Below are positions 54,288 through 62,670 of a stretch of DNA of 64,000 nucleotides, piece after piece. The notes under the pieces were generated by a model. It worked only from the letters and a program-made list of their open reading frames with translations, did not search any database and was not told the origin of the DNA. Source of the DNA: Muricauda sp. MAR_2010_75 (GTDB lineage: Bacteria > Bacteroidota > Bacteroidia > Flavobacteriales > Flavobacteriaceae); contig NZ_JQNJ01000001.1 of the NCBI RefSeq assembly GCF_000745185.1, positions 1,573,501 through 1,637,500 of the forward strand, given 5' to 3'. The first letter of the stretch is position 1. Each line of letters starts with the position of its first letter. The translations under genes were made by a program, and so were the position numbers.

Positions 54288-55283
54288 ATGAACAAAAAGA
54301 ATGTTTTTCAAAACGGCTTTTTGGCCGTAATGGTAATTTTAGTGTCAGCATTTTATTCCTGCAAGCAGAATCAGAAAAAAGAAACCTCTGATAATCAAGC
54401 GTCCGAGGAAGTTGTGGCTGAAACAACAGAACCTTCCTATAAACTTTCCTTGGCCCAATGGTCCATCAACAGAATGATCAGAGAAGATGGGGTTGATCCC
54501 TACAAGTTTGCCGAAATGGCCAACGAATGGGGTTTTGAAGGATTGGAGTACGTAAGCCAGTTGTATTATCCCGAGTTGGAAAAGGACAATTTTTCGGAAG
54601 CTGCCATGAAAACTTTTGTTGAAAAAAGCAAGGCCGAGAGTGAGAAATATGGTCTTGAGAACCTACTGATCATGGTAGATGGACAGGGAGATTTGGCGGC
54701 AGAAGATGAGAATGAACGTAAAGAAGCCGCAGAAAACCACCACAAATGGGTTGATGCTGCTGCAGCTTTGGGCTGTCACTCAATTCGAGTGAATTTAAAT
54801 GGAACCCAAGACCCTGAGGTATGGGTACCAGCTTCCATTGATGGACTTACGCAATTGGCTACCTATGCCAAAGACAAGAATATCAATGTAATTGTTGAAA
54901 ACCATGGTGGCCCTTCATCAAACGCAGCATTGTTGGCAGAAGTCATTGAACAAGTGGGTATGGAGAATTGTGGTACATTGCCAGATTTTGGCAATTTCTG
55001 CATCAAAAGGGAGGCAGGGGATTATTACGAATCCAAATGTGTTGAGGAATATGATCGATACAAAGGAGTTGAGGAATTGATGCCCTATGCCAAAGGGGTC
55101 AGTGCCAAATCCTATGGTTTTGATGAAGAAGGCAAGGAGACCACCATCGACTTTGCCAGAATGATCAAGATTGTTAAAGATTCGGGTTATACGGGATTTA
55201 TTGATGTTGAATATGAAGGGAACGAACTGAGCGAGGAAGAAGGTATATTGGCCACAAAAAGATTATTGGAAGAACTTCTTTGA
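54288..55283 (+). CDS. Sugar phosphate isomerase/epimerase-type TIM barrel, lipoprotein
   Basis: 331 residues. A signal with lipobox (SAFYSC, Cys25) and an acidic linker precede an AP-endonuclease-2-like TIM barrel: LSLAQWSINRMIREDGVDPY, WGFEGLEYVSQLYY, IRVNLNGTQDP, INVIVENHGGPSS, GTLPDFGNFCI and TGFIDVEYEGNEL, the last three carrying likely metal ligands. The family normally works in the cytoplasm; as a lipoprotein it acts outside, so its substrate is probably a free (keto-)sugar rather than a phosphate. First gene of a five-gene operon with gaps of 7-30 bases. Confidence 0.9.
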   Translation: MNKKNVFQNGFLAVMVILVSAFYSCKQNQKKETSDNQASEEVVAETTEPSYKLSLAQWSINRMIREDGVDPYKFAEMANEWGFEGLEYVSQLYYPELEKDNFSEAAMKTFVEKSKAESEKYGLENLLIMVDGQGDLAAEDENERKEAAENHHKWVDAAAALGCHSIRVNLNGTQDPEVWVPASIDGLTQLATYAKDKNINVIVENHGGPSSNAALLAEVIEQVGMENCGTLPDFGNFCIKREAGDYYESKCVEEYDRYKGVEELMPYAKGVSAKSYGFDEEGKETTIDFARMIKIVKDSGYTGFIDVEYEGNELSEEEGILATKRLLEELL

Positions 55284-55308
55284 CCCACCTCAATAAGTTA
55301 AAGGCTCT

Positions 55309-55752
55309 ATGAAGGGATTTTTACAACAACTCTTCGACTATAATTTCTACTGCAACAAAAAATTGATTGCACAGTGTGGTTCCCAGGATAAAATCCCGGA
55401 GAACTGTGCACGCCTTTTTAGTCATATCTTAAATGCCCATCATATATGGAACCAACGGATTTTGGGGGCACCAACAACGTATACGGTTTGGCAGGAACAT
55501 CCCTTTGAAAACTGGGAGGACATCCACTATGAAAACCAAAGGACTTCGTTTGAGATCATTACCAATGCGGATGACCTTTACAAAAGGGTGGAATACGAAA
55601 ACAGCCAGGGGAGAACCTTTGGCAACGAACTAAAGGATATCCTTTTTCACGTAGTGAACCATTCTACCCACCACCGTGGTCAAATTTTAATGGATTTAAG
55701 GGATTCCGGTATCACTCCAGAACCTTTGGACTATATATTTTATAAAAGGTAA
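55309..55752 (+). CDS. DinB family protein
   Basis: 147-residue four-helix bundle. Metal-binding histidines: LFSHILNAHHIW and FHVVNHSTHHRGQIL. No signal peptide. It sits inside the sugar operon, 25 bases after the epimerase and seven before the NupG-like transporter. A second DinB protein follows a DUF1080-Gfo/Idh/MocA pair at 17494, which suggests that the association is not accidental. Confidence 0.9.
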   Translation: MKGFLQQLFDYNFYCNKKLIAQCGSQDKIPENCARLFSHILNAHHIWNQRILGAPTTYTVWQEHPFENWEDIHYENQRTSFEIITNADDLYKRVEYENSQGRTFGNELKDILFHVVNHSTHHRGQILMDLRDSGITPEPLDYIFYKR

Positions 55753-55759
55753 TCTCTCT

Positions 55760-56989
55760 ATGGGCGCAAAAATAAAGTTCCAGCTTTCGTTTATGATGTT
55801 CTTGGAGTTCTTCATTTGGGGAGGTTGGTTTGTGACTTTGGGTACCTTTCTGGGAAACAATTTGAATGCTACTGGTGGTCAAATGGCACAAGCATTTTCA
55901 ACCCAGTCTTGGGGAGCCATTATTGCCCCTTTTATTATTGGATTGATTGCGGACAGATACTTTAATGCGGAACGAATTTTGGGTATGCTCCATCTCATGG
56001 GAGCCTTGCTGATGTATCAAATGTACCAAACTACAGAGTTTGCGCTTTTCTATCCGTATGTGTTGGGCTATATGATTCTGTATATGCCTACACTTGCTCT
56101 AGTGAACTCTATTTCCTTCAATCAAATGAAAGACCCTGCAAAAGAGTTTTCCCCCATTCGGGTTTTTGGTACCATTGGCTGGATTGTGGCTGGACTTGTA
56201 ATCAGCTACGTGTTTCTTTGGGATTCTCCCGAAGGGATACAATCCGGAATGTTAAAGAACACCTTCCTAATGGTAGCTTTGGCATCCGCCGTATTGGGAT
56301 TGTTCAGTTTTACCCTGCCCAAGACCCCTCCCAGAGTGGACAGAAATGAGAAAGTAAGCATTTCTGAAATGTTGGGGCTTGATGCCTTGAAACTGTTGAA
56401 GGATAGAAACTTCTTGATTTTCTTTATTTCTTCAGTCTTGATCTGTATTCCATTGGCATTTTATTACCAAAACGCCAACCCCTTCTTATCTGAAATCGGA
56501 ATGGATAATCCCACCGGGAAAATGACCATCGGCCAAGCCTCCGAAGTGCTTTTTATGCTGCTGTTACCTTATTTTTTCACAAAATTTGGATTTAAAAAGA
56601 CAATTATGGCTGGGATGTTGGCCTGGACTATACGATATTTGTTGTTTGCCTATGGCAATGCCGGTGAAATGGCCTTTATGCTACTGATAGGCATTGCACT
56701 CCACGGTATTTGCTACGACTTTTTCTTTGTATCAGGTCAAATTTATACCGATTCAAAGGCTGGCGACAAATACAAAAGTGCAGCGCAAGGGCTCATTACT
56801 TTGGCCACTTATGGTGTGGGTATGCTGATAGGATTTTGGGTGGCCGGACAAATTACGGATGCCAACATAATAGGAGAAAACCAACACAGTTGGACAAAAA
56901 TATGGAGCTTCCCTGCTATTTTTGCGCTGGGCGTGGCCCTTATTTTCCTGATTTTCTTTAAAAACGAAAAAGTATCATACAAACAATAA
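55760..56989 (+). CDS. NupG-type (nucleoside:H+ symporter family) MFS transporter
   Basis: 409 residues, about 12 membrane helices. The start SFMMFLEFFIWGGWFVTLGT, then GLIADRYFNAERILG and IRVFGTIGWIVAGLVIS, are signatures of the nucleoside permease branch. In Bacteroidota, members are frequently encoded with sugar oxidoreductases, so the substrate here is more likely a (keto-)sugar or glycoside than a nucleoside (inference). Second of two transporters in the operon. Confidence 0.9.
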   Translation: MGAKIKFQLSFMMFLEFFIWGGWFVTLGTFLGNNLNATGGQMAQAFSTQSWGAIIAPFIIGLIADRYFNAERILGMLHLMGALLMYQMYQTTEFALFYPYVLGYMILYMPTLALVNSISFNQMKDPAKEFSPIRVFGTIGWIVAGLVISYVFLWDSPEGIQSGMLKNTFLMVALASAVLGLFSFTLPKTPPRVDRNEKVSISEMLGLDALKLLKDRNFLIFFISSVLICIPLAFYYQNANPFLSEIGMDNPTGKMTIGQASEVLFMLLLPYFFTKFGFKKTIMAGMLAWTIRYLLFAYGNAGEMAFMLLIGIALHGICYDFFFVSGQIYTDSKAGDKYKSAAQGLITLATYGVGMLIGFWVAGQITDANIIGENQHSWTKIWSFPAIFALGVALIFLIFFKNEKVSYKQ

Positions 56990-57011
56990 TTAACTGAATA
57001 AATTAGACCTA

Positions 57012-58184
57012 ATGGAACAAGTAAACAAGAATAGACTTTTTATAGCATCCTGTGTAGCCTTGTTGGTAACAGCAATGACTTTTGCCATAAGAGCACGACT
57101 GGAGACCGTTTTTGGACCCGAAGGGGTTGGACTTACCCTGGAACAAATAGGCTATGCCTTTACTCCTGCCTTTTGGGGATTTACCTTGGCAATGCTTTTG
57201 GGCGGCCCTTTGGTAGATTTTTTGGGAATTAAAAAAATCACATGGATTGCATTCATTACCCATGCTATTGGTATTGTCTGGACTATTTTGGCCAATGATA
57301 TGACCTCACTTTTCATCGCCACTTTGTTTGTAGGCATTGGTAATGGTTTTGTTGAGGCGGCACTGAATCCTATGATTGCATCAATGTATCCTAAAAGCAA
57401 GACCAAAATGTTGAACCGTTTCCACGTGTGGTTTCCTGGCGGCATTGCAATAGGAGGCGTTGTAGGATGGCTGGTCATGGATGTAATGGGTCTTAGCTGG
57501 CAAATAATGGTAGGTACGCTATTTATCCCATTGATTATCTATGCGATACTATTTTTTGGACAAAAATTTCCGGTTACCGAACGTGTGGCCCTTGGGGTTA
57601 CCAATAACAAAATGCTATCAAGTATTGGTAAGCCCCTCTTCATTTTTATGGTACTTTGTATGATGCTTACGGCCGCATCAGAATTGGGTACCACACAACG
57701 TATAGAATCCTTGTTAAAGGAATCAGGTACCATACCACTATTGGTGCTTGTCTTTATCAACGGAATTATGGCCTTGGGTAGAGCTTTCGCAGGTCAGGTC
57801 ATTCATAAATTACAACCGTCAGGTATGCTCCTCTTTTCTGCAATATTTACATTTATAGGCCTTTGGTTGTTGACCATAACAAGTGGCTCTGCAACATTTT
57901 TGGCCGCAGGGGTATTTGCAATAGGGGTCACTTTTTTCTGGCCGACCATGCTCGGTTTTGTTGCAGAATACCTGCCAGAAACCGGTGCTTTGGGATTGTC
58001 CATAATGGGAGCGGCCGGAATGCTTTCTGTATCGATAGTACTACCCATCATGGGGAACCTTATGGATAACGCCAGTGCACATGAAGCTCTTCGTACTATG
58101 TCAGCCTTACCTGCCATATTGATTGTGGCCTTTATTGGATTGTATATATTTATGCGAGGAAAAAAAGTTCAGACAGAAGAGTAA
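57012..58184 (+). CDS. MFS transporter
   Basis: 390 residues and about 12 membrane helices (CVALLVTAMTFAIRARLETV, FWGFTLAMLLGGPLVDFLGI with the MFS loop, IGNGFVEAALNPMIASMYP, NRFHVWFPGGIAIGGVVG). General MFS_1 type, resembling FucP/sugar permeases in the FHVWFPGG stretch. Substrate not assignable; context is sugar catabolism. 22 bases after the NupG-like gene and 30 before the Gfo/Idh/MocA gene. Confidence 0.9.
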   Translation: MEQVNKNRLFIASCVALLVTAMTFAIRARLETVFGPEGVGLTLEQIGYAFTPAFWGFTLAMLLGGPLVDFLGIKKITWIAFITHAIGIVWTILANDMTSLFIATLFVGIGNGFVEAALNPMIASMYPKSKTKMLNRFHVWFPGGIAIGGVVGWLVMDVMGLSWQIMVGTLFIPLIIYAILFFGQKFPVTERVALGVTNNKMLSSIGKPLFIFMVLCMMLTAASELGTTQRIESLLKESGTIPLLVLVFINGIMALGRAFAGQVIHKLQPSGMLLFSAIFTFIGLWLLTITSGSATFLAAGVFAIGVTFFWPTMLGFVAEYLPETGALGLSIMGAAGMLSVSIVLPIMGNLMDNASAHEALRTMSALPAILIVAFIGLYIFMRGKKVQTEE

Positions 58185-58214
58185 GTTTCAATAATAGAGT
58201 AAAAATTAAGATTT

Positions 58215-59351
58215 ATGCCAAAAAAAATCAGACTTGGAATTCTTGGAGGCGGCGGAGACTCCCTCATTGGAGTATTGCACAGAGTAGCCTCCTTCATTAA
58301 TGACAACTATGAAATCGTAGGGGCGGTCTTCAACCCAAATTTTGAGGACAACATAAATTTTGCAAAGGAGATTGATGTTCCAACCAACCGTATCTATAAG
58401 GATTTTGATACATTGGTAGAAGAGGAATTAAAGCTTCCTGAAGATGAGCGAATTCAGGTTTGTTCCATCTTAACACCAAACTTCCTGCATTTTCCAATGG
58501 CGAAAAAACTATTGGAGAAAGGGTTTCACGTCATTTGTGAAAAGCCAATGACCACCACTTACGAAGAAGCCAAGATTTTACAGGATCTTTTGGCCAAATC
58601 CGGAAAGGTGTTCGCTGTGACGCATACGTATACCGGTTACCCCATGGTGCGTCAAATGCGGGAAATGATCAAGGCAGGAGCCTTGGGCAAGATTCACAAA
58701 GTGGATGCTAGATATTACCAAGGATGGATCAATGCCATTATCCACGATAAGGAAAAACGGTCTTCCGTCTGGCGATTGGACCCCAAAAAAGCGGGAATCA
58801 GTTCTTGTATGGGAGATATTGGGGTGCACGCCTTTAATATGATCGAGTTTACCACTGGACTTCAGATAAAATCCCTGTTATGCGATTTCAACTACATGTA
58901 TGATGACAATGTTATGGATGTGGATGGAACCGTCCTCATTCGTATGGACAAGAATGTAAAAGGGGTAATCAGGGCAAGTCAGGTGGCCACTGGTGAGGAA
59001 AATGGTCTGGCCATTGCCATTTATGGTGAAAAAGGTGCTTTTAGATGGGAGCAGGAAAAACCCAATTTCCTCTATAAAATGAGCGATACAGAGCCTGTAC
59101 AGATCTACAAGCCAGGACATGCCTATAACTCTGAACTTTCCTTGGATGGTACCAAGTTGCCTCCCGGACACCCGGAAGGTATCTTTGATGCCATGGCCAA
59201 TATCTATCTGGGGGCTGCAAGGGCGATTCGGGGAGAAAAGTATAATGATGGGGAATTCCCTACCATGCTGGATGGTGTCCGAGGACTTAATTTCATTGAA
59301 AGTACGGTGGCCTCGCACAAGCAAGGCAACGTTTGGGTAGACATGGATTGA
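58215..59351 (+). CDS. Gfo/Idh/MocA family oxidoreductase, cytoplasmic
   Basis: 378 residues without a signal peptide. Rossmann motif LGILGGGGDSLIGVLHR, then CSILTPNFLHFPMAKKLLEK, EKPMTTTYEEAKILQDLLAK (EKP signature) and SSCMGDIGVHAFNMIEFTTG with the active-site His. Last gene of the operon that begins at 54288; a strong terminator follows. It probably oxidises or reduces the imported sugar (3-keto reduction is one option). Differs from the two exported family members at 18016 and 35850. Confidence 0.93.
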   Translation: MPKKIRLGILGGGGDSLIGVLHRVASFINDNYEIVGAVFNPNFEDNINFAKEIDVPTNRIYKDFDTLVEEELKLPEDERIQVCSILTPNFLHFPMAKKLLEKGFHVICEKPMTTTYEEAKILQDLLAKSGKVFAVTHTYTGYPMVRQMREMIKAGALGKIHKVDARYYQGWINAIIHDKEKRSSVWRLDPKKAGISSCMGDIGVHAFNMIEFTTGLQIKSLLCDFNYMYDDNVMDVDGTVLIRMDKNVKGVIRASQVATGEENGLAIAIYGEKGAFRWEQEKPNFLYKMSDTEPVQIYKPGHAYNSELSLDGTKLPPGHPEGIFDAMANIYLGAARAIRGEKYNDGEFPTMLDGVRGLNFIESTVASHKQGNVWVDMD

Positions 59352-59374
59352 TGCATTTTACCTTGATACAAAAG

Positions 59375-59405
59375 AAAAATGGCCGCAACTAGCGGCCATT
59401 TTTTT
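59375..59405. terminator. Bidirectional intrinsic terminator
   Basis: AAAAATGGCCGC and GCGGCCATTTTT form a perfect 12-bp stem around the loop AACTA, with A/T runs on both sides. It separates the convergent Gfo/Idh/MocA (plus) and ASCH (minus) genes and serves both. Confidence 0.93.
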
Positions 59406-59868
59406 ATCGTTTAAAAAGCAGTTCAATTCCCTGAAACACCACGATCATACTTTCTCGGGGAATCTTACCAAATTCGGCAAGTTCACGGGAGAAATAGGAC
59501 CAATGTTTCTTTTTCCAATACTCCAGGCTTTTATCGCCCTCACCTTCCAATCGGGCCTGTTCTTCACGAACGGCAAAAAATGGCACCAATTTTACCGAAG
59601 AGGTCCGTATAATGCACTTGGCATTTCCCTCCCAATCGGTAACCACGGAAAACTCTCCGATTTTAGGCAATGGCTCCTTTCGTTGTTGCAACCCCATCAG
59701 GGAATGGGAAACCGCTCTTTTGGTTTCTTTACAAATTAAATCGACACAGGCATTCGCATCTTCTTCACTATCGTAAAAACGAATGACTTTGGGAGCATCT
59801 TTTGAAGCAAACTCCAAATGGGCGTCCAAAAAGTCGCCCCACAGATTCCGGGCAGATGCATTTTCCAT
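59404..59868 (-). CDS. ASCH domain protein
   Basis: 154 residues with an ASCH (PUA-like RNA-binding) fold: NLWGDFLDAHLEFASKDAPK, RFYDSEEDANACVDLICKET, HSLMGLQQRKEPLPKIGEFS and VVTDWEGNAKCIIRTSSVKL, ending with FFAVREEQARLEGEGDKSLE. Similar proteins may act on RNA or modified nucleosides; the role is open. It stands between the two sugar operons in opposite orientation and its stop adjoins the shared terminator. Confidence 0.9.
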   Translation of the reverse strand: MENASARNLWGDFLDAHLEFASKDAPKVIRFYDSEEDANACVDLICKETKRAVSHSLMGLQQRKEPLPKIGEFSVVTDWEGNAKCIIRTSSVKLVPFFAVREEQARLEGEGDKSLEYWKKKHWSYFSRELAEFGKIPRESMIVVFQGIELLFKR

Positions 59869-59984
59869 AAGCAGGTATTTTAAAAAACTTTATGTTGCTT
59901 TAATTGTTGGCGAATTCCTATATTTATGTTTTCTACATGGGGAATAAAAATATCATAGAAATTTTTTAAATATAGAGGATAAAT

Positions 59985-59998
59985 CGCAAAATTTTGCG
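59985..59998. promoter_or_regulatory. Palindrome upstream of the second sugar operon
   Basis: CGCAAAATTTTGCG is a perfect 14-bp palindrome 28 bases before the epimerase start. Size and position suit a sugar-responsive repressor site. No regulator gene is adjacent. Confidence 0.45.
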
Positions 59999-60026
59999 GA
60001 TTTGTCGATTCATAAAACCAAATTAA

Positions 60027-61079
60027 ATGAAAACTATCAAAGGACCGGCTGTATTTTTGGCACAATTTGTAGACAGTCAACCTCCGTTCAATTCTTTGGA
60101 CGGATTATGCAAATGGGCCTCTGGCCTTGGCTATAAAGGAATTCAAATACCAACATGGGAATCGTTCCTCATCGATTTGGACAAAGCTGCAGAAAGTCAG
60201 GATTACTGTGACGAACTCAAGGGAAAAATAAACTCCTATGGCCTTGAGATCACAGAATTGTCCACACACTTACAGGGACAATTGGTAGCAGTCCATCCAG
60301 CCTATGACATCATGTTTGACAATTTTGCACCGGAAGCACTTCATGGAAAACCCAAAGAGCGGACCCAATGGGCCATTGATACTGTAAAAAAGGCTGCAAC
60401 CGCAAGTAGAAGATTGGGATTAAATGCCCATGCCACATTTTCTGGCGCCTTACTTTGGCATACCATGCACCCTTGGCCCCAAAGACCACCAGGATTGGTG
60501 GAAATGGGTTTTGAGGAGTTGGCCAAAAGATGGATGCCCATCCTGAACCATTTTGATGAAGAAGGTGTGGATGTATGCTACGAAATCCACCCGGGAGAGG
60601 ATCTTCACGATGGGGATACCTTTGAGCGCTTTTTAAAAGCTACCGGCAATCACAAAAGGGTAAACATTCTTTACGACCCAAGTCACTTCGTTCTTCAACA
60701 ATTGGATTACATTGAGTACATCGATTTTTACCATGAGTTCATCAAATCGTTCCACGTGAAGGATTCCGAGTTTAACCCCACTGGGAAGAAAGGTGCCTTT
60801 GGAGGCTATAACGATTGGGGCGACAGAGCCGGACGTTACCGTTCGTTGGGTGATGGTCAAATCGACTTTAAGACCATTTTCTCCAAATTAACCCAATACG
60901 GATGCGATGTTTGGGCCGTGATGGAATGGGAATGTTGTATTAAAAGTCCAGAACAGGGAGCACGTGAAGGCGCCAAGTTCATTCAGGATCATATTATAGA
61001 GGCCACCCAAAAAACCTTTGATGATTTTGCTGGGGCCGACATTGATTCAGAAAAACTCAAAAACATACTGGGACTATGA
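60027..61079 (+). CDS. Sugar phosphate isomerase/epimerase-type TIM barrel, cytoplasmic
   Basis: 350 residues of the IolE/AP-endonuclease-2-like family, no signal peptide. Likely metal ligands are in CYEIHPGEDLHDGD (Glu), YDPSHFVLQQ (Asp/His), FHVKDSEF (His) and VMEWECC (Glu). In related clusters such enzymes isomerise or cleave 3-keto sugars. Its stop overlaps the next start (ATGA at 61076), so it is coupled to the DUF1080 gene. The cytoplasmic partner to the lipoprotein barrel at 54288. Confidence 0.93.
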   Translation: MKTIKGPAVFLAQFVDSQPPFNSLDGLCKWASGLGYKGIQIPTWESFLIDLDKAAESQDYCDELKGKINSYGLEITELSTHLQGQLVAVHPAYDIMFDNFAPEALHGKPKERTQWAIDTVKKAATASRRLGLNAHATFSGALLWHTMHPWPQRPPGLVEMGFEELAKRWMPILNHFDEEGVDVCYEIHPGEDLHDGDTFERFLKATGNHKRVNILYDPSHFVLQQLDYIEYIDFYHEFIKSFHVKDSEFNPTGKKGAFGGYNDWGDRAGRYRSLGDGQIDFKTIFSKLTQYGCDVWAVMEWECCIKSPEQGAREGAKFIQDHIIEATQKTFDDFAGADIDSEKLKNILGL

Positions 61080-61825
61080 GAAAATCAATTTTATTGACTG
61101 TTTTAATCTTGGTTTTCGCCTGCAAAGAAAAGTCCAAGGAAAATGCATCTGAAGAAACGGAACAAGAGGAAATGGAGATTGTTCAAGAACCGGAATGGAC
61201 TGTTTTGTTTGATGGTTCATCGTTTGACGGATGGCATATTTACAACGGTGGAGAGGTAGGTGCACCCTGGAAGTTGGAAGATGGCGCCATGATTTTTGAT
61301 CCTTCTTTGGATGAATCCGATGGGAAACACTATAACCTTGTCACCGATGAGGAATACACCAACTTTGAACTTTCCTTAGAGTGGATGGTGACCGAAGGAG
61401 CCAACAGTGGGGTCATGTGGGGTGTGGTGGAAGATGAAAAGTATGGAGAACCCTATAATACGGGCCCAGAAATTCAAGTTTTGGATAATATTGGTCACCC
61501 CGACGGAAAAAACGGTCCAACCCGCCAGGCAGGTGCTTTGTACGACATGATTCCTACGGATTCGACTGCCGTAAAATCAGTTGGGGAGTGGAATCGTATG
61601 GTGATTGCCATAAATCATGAAACCAACGAGGGCAGTGTAGTTTTGAACGACAACACAGTTGCTGAATTTCCAGTAAATGGAGAAGCTTGGGAAGAAATGG
61701 TCTCCAAATCCAAGTTTGCCGACTGGGAAGGGTTCGGCAATTTTAAAACAGGAAAAATCGCGTTACAACACCATGGGGAACCCATTGTAATCGGTTACAG
61801 AAATATTAAGATAAAAGAATTATAA
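61076..61825 (+). CDS. DUF1080 (3-keto-disaccharide hydrolase type) lipoprotein
   Basis: 249 residues. Lipobox ILVFAC (Cys16), an acidic Glu-rich linker, then the DUF1080 sandwich: WTVLFDGSSFDGWHIYNGGE, FELSLEWMVTEGANSGVMWG, GPEIQVLDNIGHPDGKNGP and IALQHHGEPIVIGYRNIKIK. Overlaps the epimerase gene by four bases and is one base from the next DUF1080 gene. Similar to the gene at 61827 and to the separate one at 19458, but clearly diverged from both. Confidence 0.93.
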   Translation: MRKSILLTVLILVFACKEKSKENASEETEQEEMEIVQEPEWTVLFDGSSFDGWHIYNGGEVGAPWKLEDGAMIFDPSLDESDGKHYNLVTDEEYTNFELSLEWMVTEGANSGVMWGVVEDEKYGEPYNTGPEIQVLDNIGHPDGKNGPTRQAGALYDMIPTDSTAVKSVGEWNRMVIAINHETNEGSVVLNDNTVAEFPVNGEAWEEMVSKSKFADWEGFGNFKTGKIALQHHGEPIVIGYRNIKIKEL

Positions 61826-61826
61826 G

Positions 61827-62585
61827 ATGCAAAAGCTAAGAAGTATTCTATTGGTTTTGTTGGTATTGATCGCCGCTAATGGTTTTGCCCAACTAGAGGA
61901 AGAACCCACCAAACCGGAACAAACCGAGTTCTATGAACCTGTTGTACCTGTTGTAACGCCAGGAAAAGATGGCGCACCACCTAGCGATGCCATTGTTCTT
62001 TTTGATGGAACTGATTTGGATCAATGGATTAGTACAAACGATAGTACTTCCGCCAAATGGACGGTGAACAAGGATGGTAGCATGACGGTAAAAAACAGAA
62101 CCGGAGACATCCAGACCAAACAAAATTTTGGCAGTATTCAACTTCATATTGAATGGAAGTCCCCTGCCGAAATACAGGGTGAAAATCAAAGTAGGGGCAA
62201 TAGCGGTGTCTTTCTTTCGGGATTGTACGAAGTACAAGTTTTGGACAACAATAATAATGACACTTACGTGAACGGTCAGGTTGGCTCCATTTACAAACAA
62301 CACACCCCATTGGCGATGGCTTCAGTTCCAACAGGGGAGTGGAACACCTATGATATCATTTATCATGCGCCCGTGTTTGAGAAAGGTCAAAAAATCAAGT
62401 CCGGAACGCTTACGGTGATTCATAATGGTGTGCTTATCCAGGATCATGTGGAAATCAAAGGGACAACACCCTACATTGGTTGGCCCAAGAACCCGATTCA
62501 TGGAGATGGACCGCTTCGACTTCAAGACCATGGCGATAACAGTCGGGTAAGCTTTAGAAACATTTGGGTACGGGAACTGGATTAA
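61827..62585 (+). CDS. DUF1080 (3-keto-disaccharide hydrolase type) exported protein
   Basis: 252 residues with a standard signal peptide (LLVLIAANGFAQ) rather than a lipobox, so it is probably soluble in the periplasm. Family motifs: IVLFDGTDLDQWISTNDSTS, IQLHIEWKSPAEIQGENQSR, NSGVFLSGLYEVQVLDNNNN and LRLQDHGDNSRVSFRNIWVR. Two different DUF1080 proteins in one operon, one anchored and one free, suggests different substrates or steps (hydration and hydrolysis). Confidence 0.93.
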   Translation: MQKLRSILLVLLVLIAANGFAQLEEEPTKPEQTEFYEPVVPVVTPGKDGAPPSDAIVLFDGTDLDQWISTNDSTSAKWTVNKDGSMTVKNRTGDIQTKQNFGSIQLHIEWKSPAEIQGENQSRGNSGVFLSGLYEVQVLDNNNNDTYVNGQVGSIYKQHTPLAMASVPTGEWNTYDIIYHAPVFEKGQKIKSGTLTVIHNGVLIQDHVEIKGTTPYIGWPKNPIHGDGPLRLQDHGDNSRVSFRNIWVRELD

Positions 62586-62670
62586 TTTTCTAGCCTTATA
62601 ATTCCACTTTCATGAAGGTCAAGGGGCCAAAAGCTATTTTGGTTACCTTTGGCTAAATATCTATTTCTAT

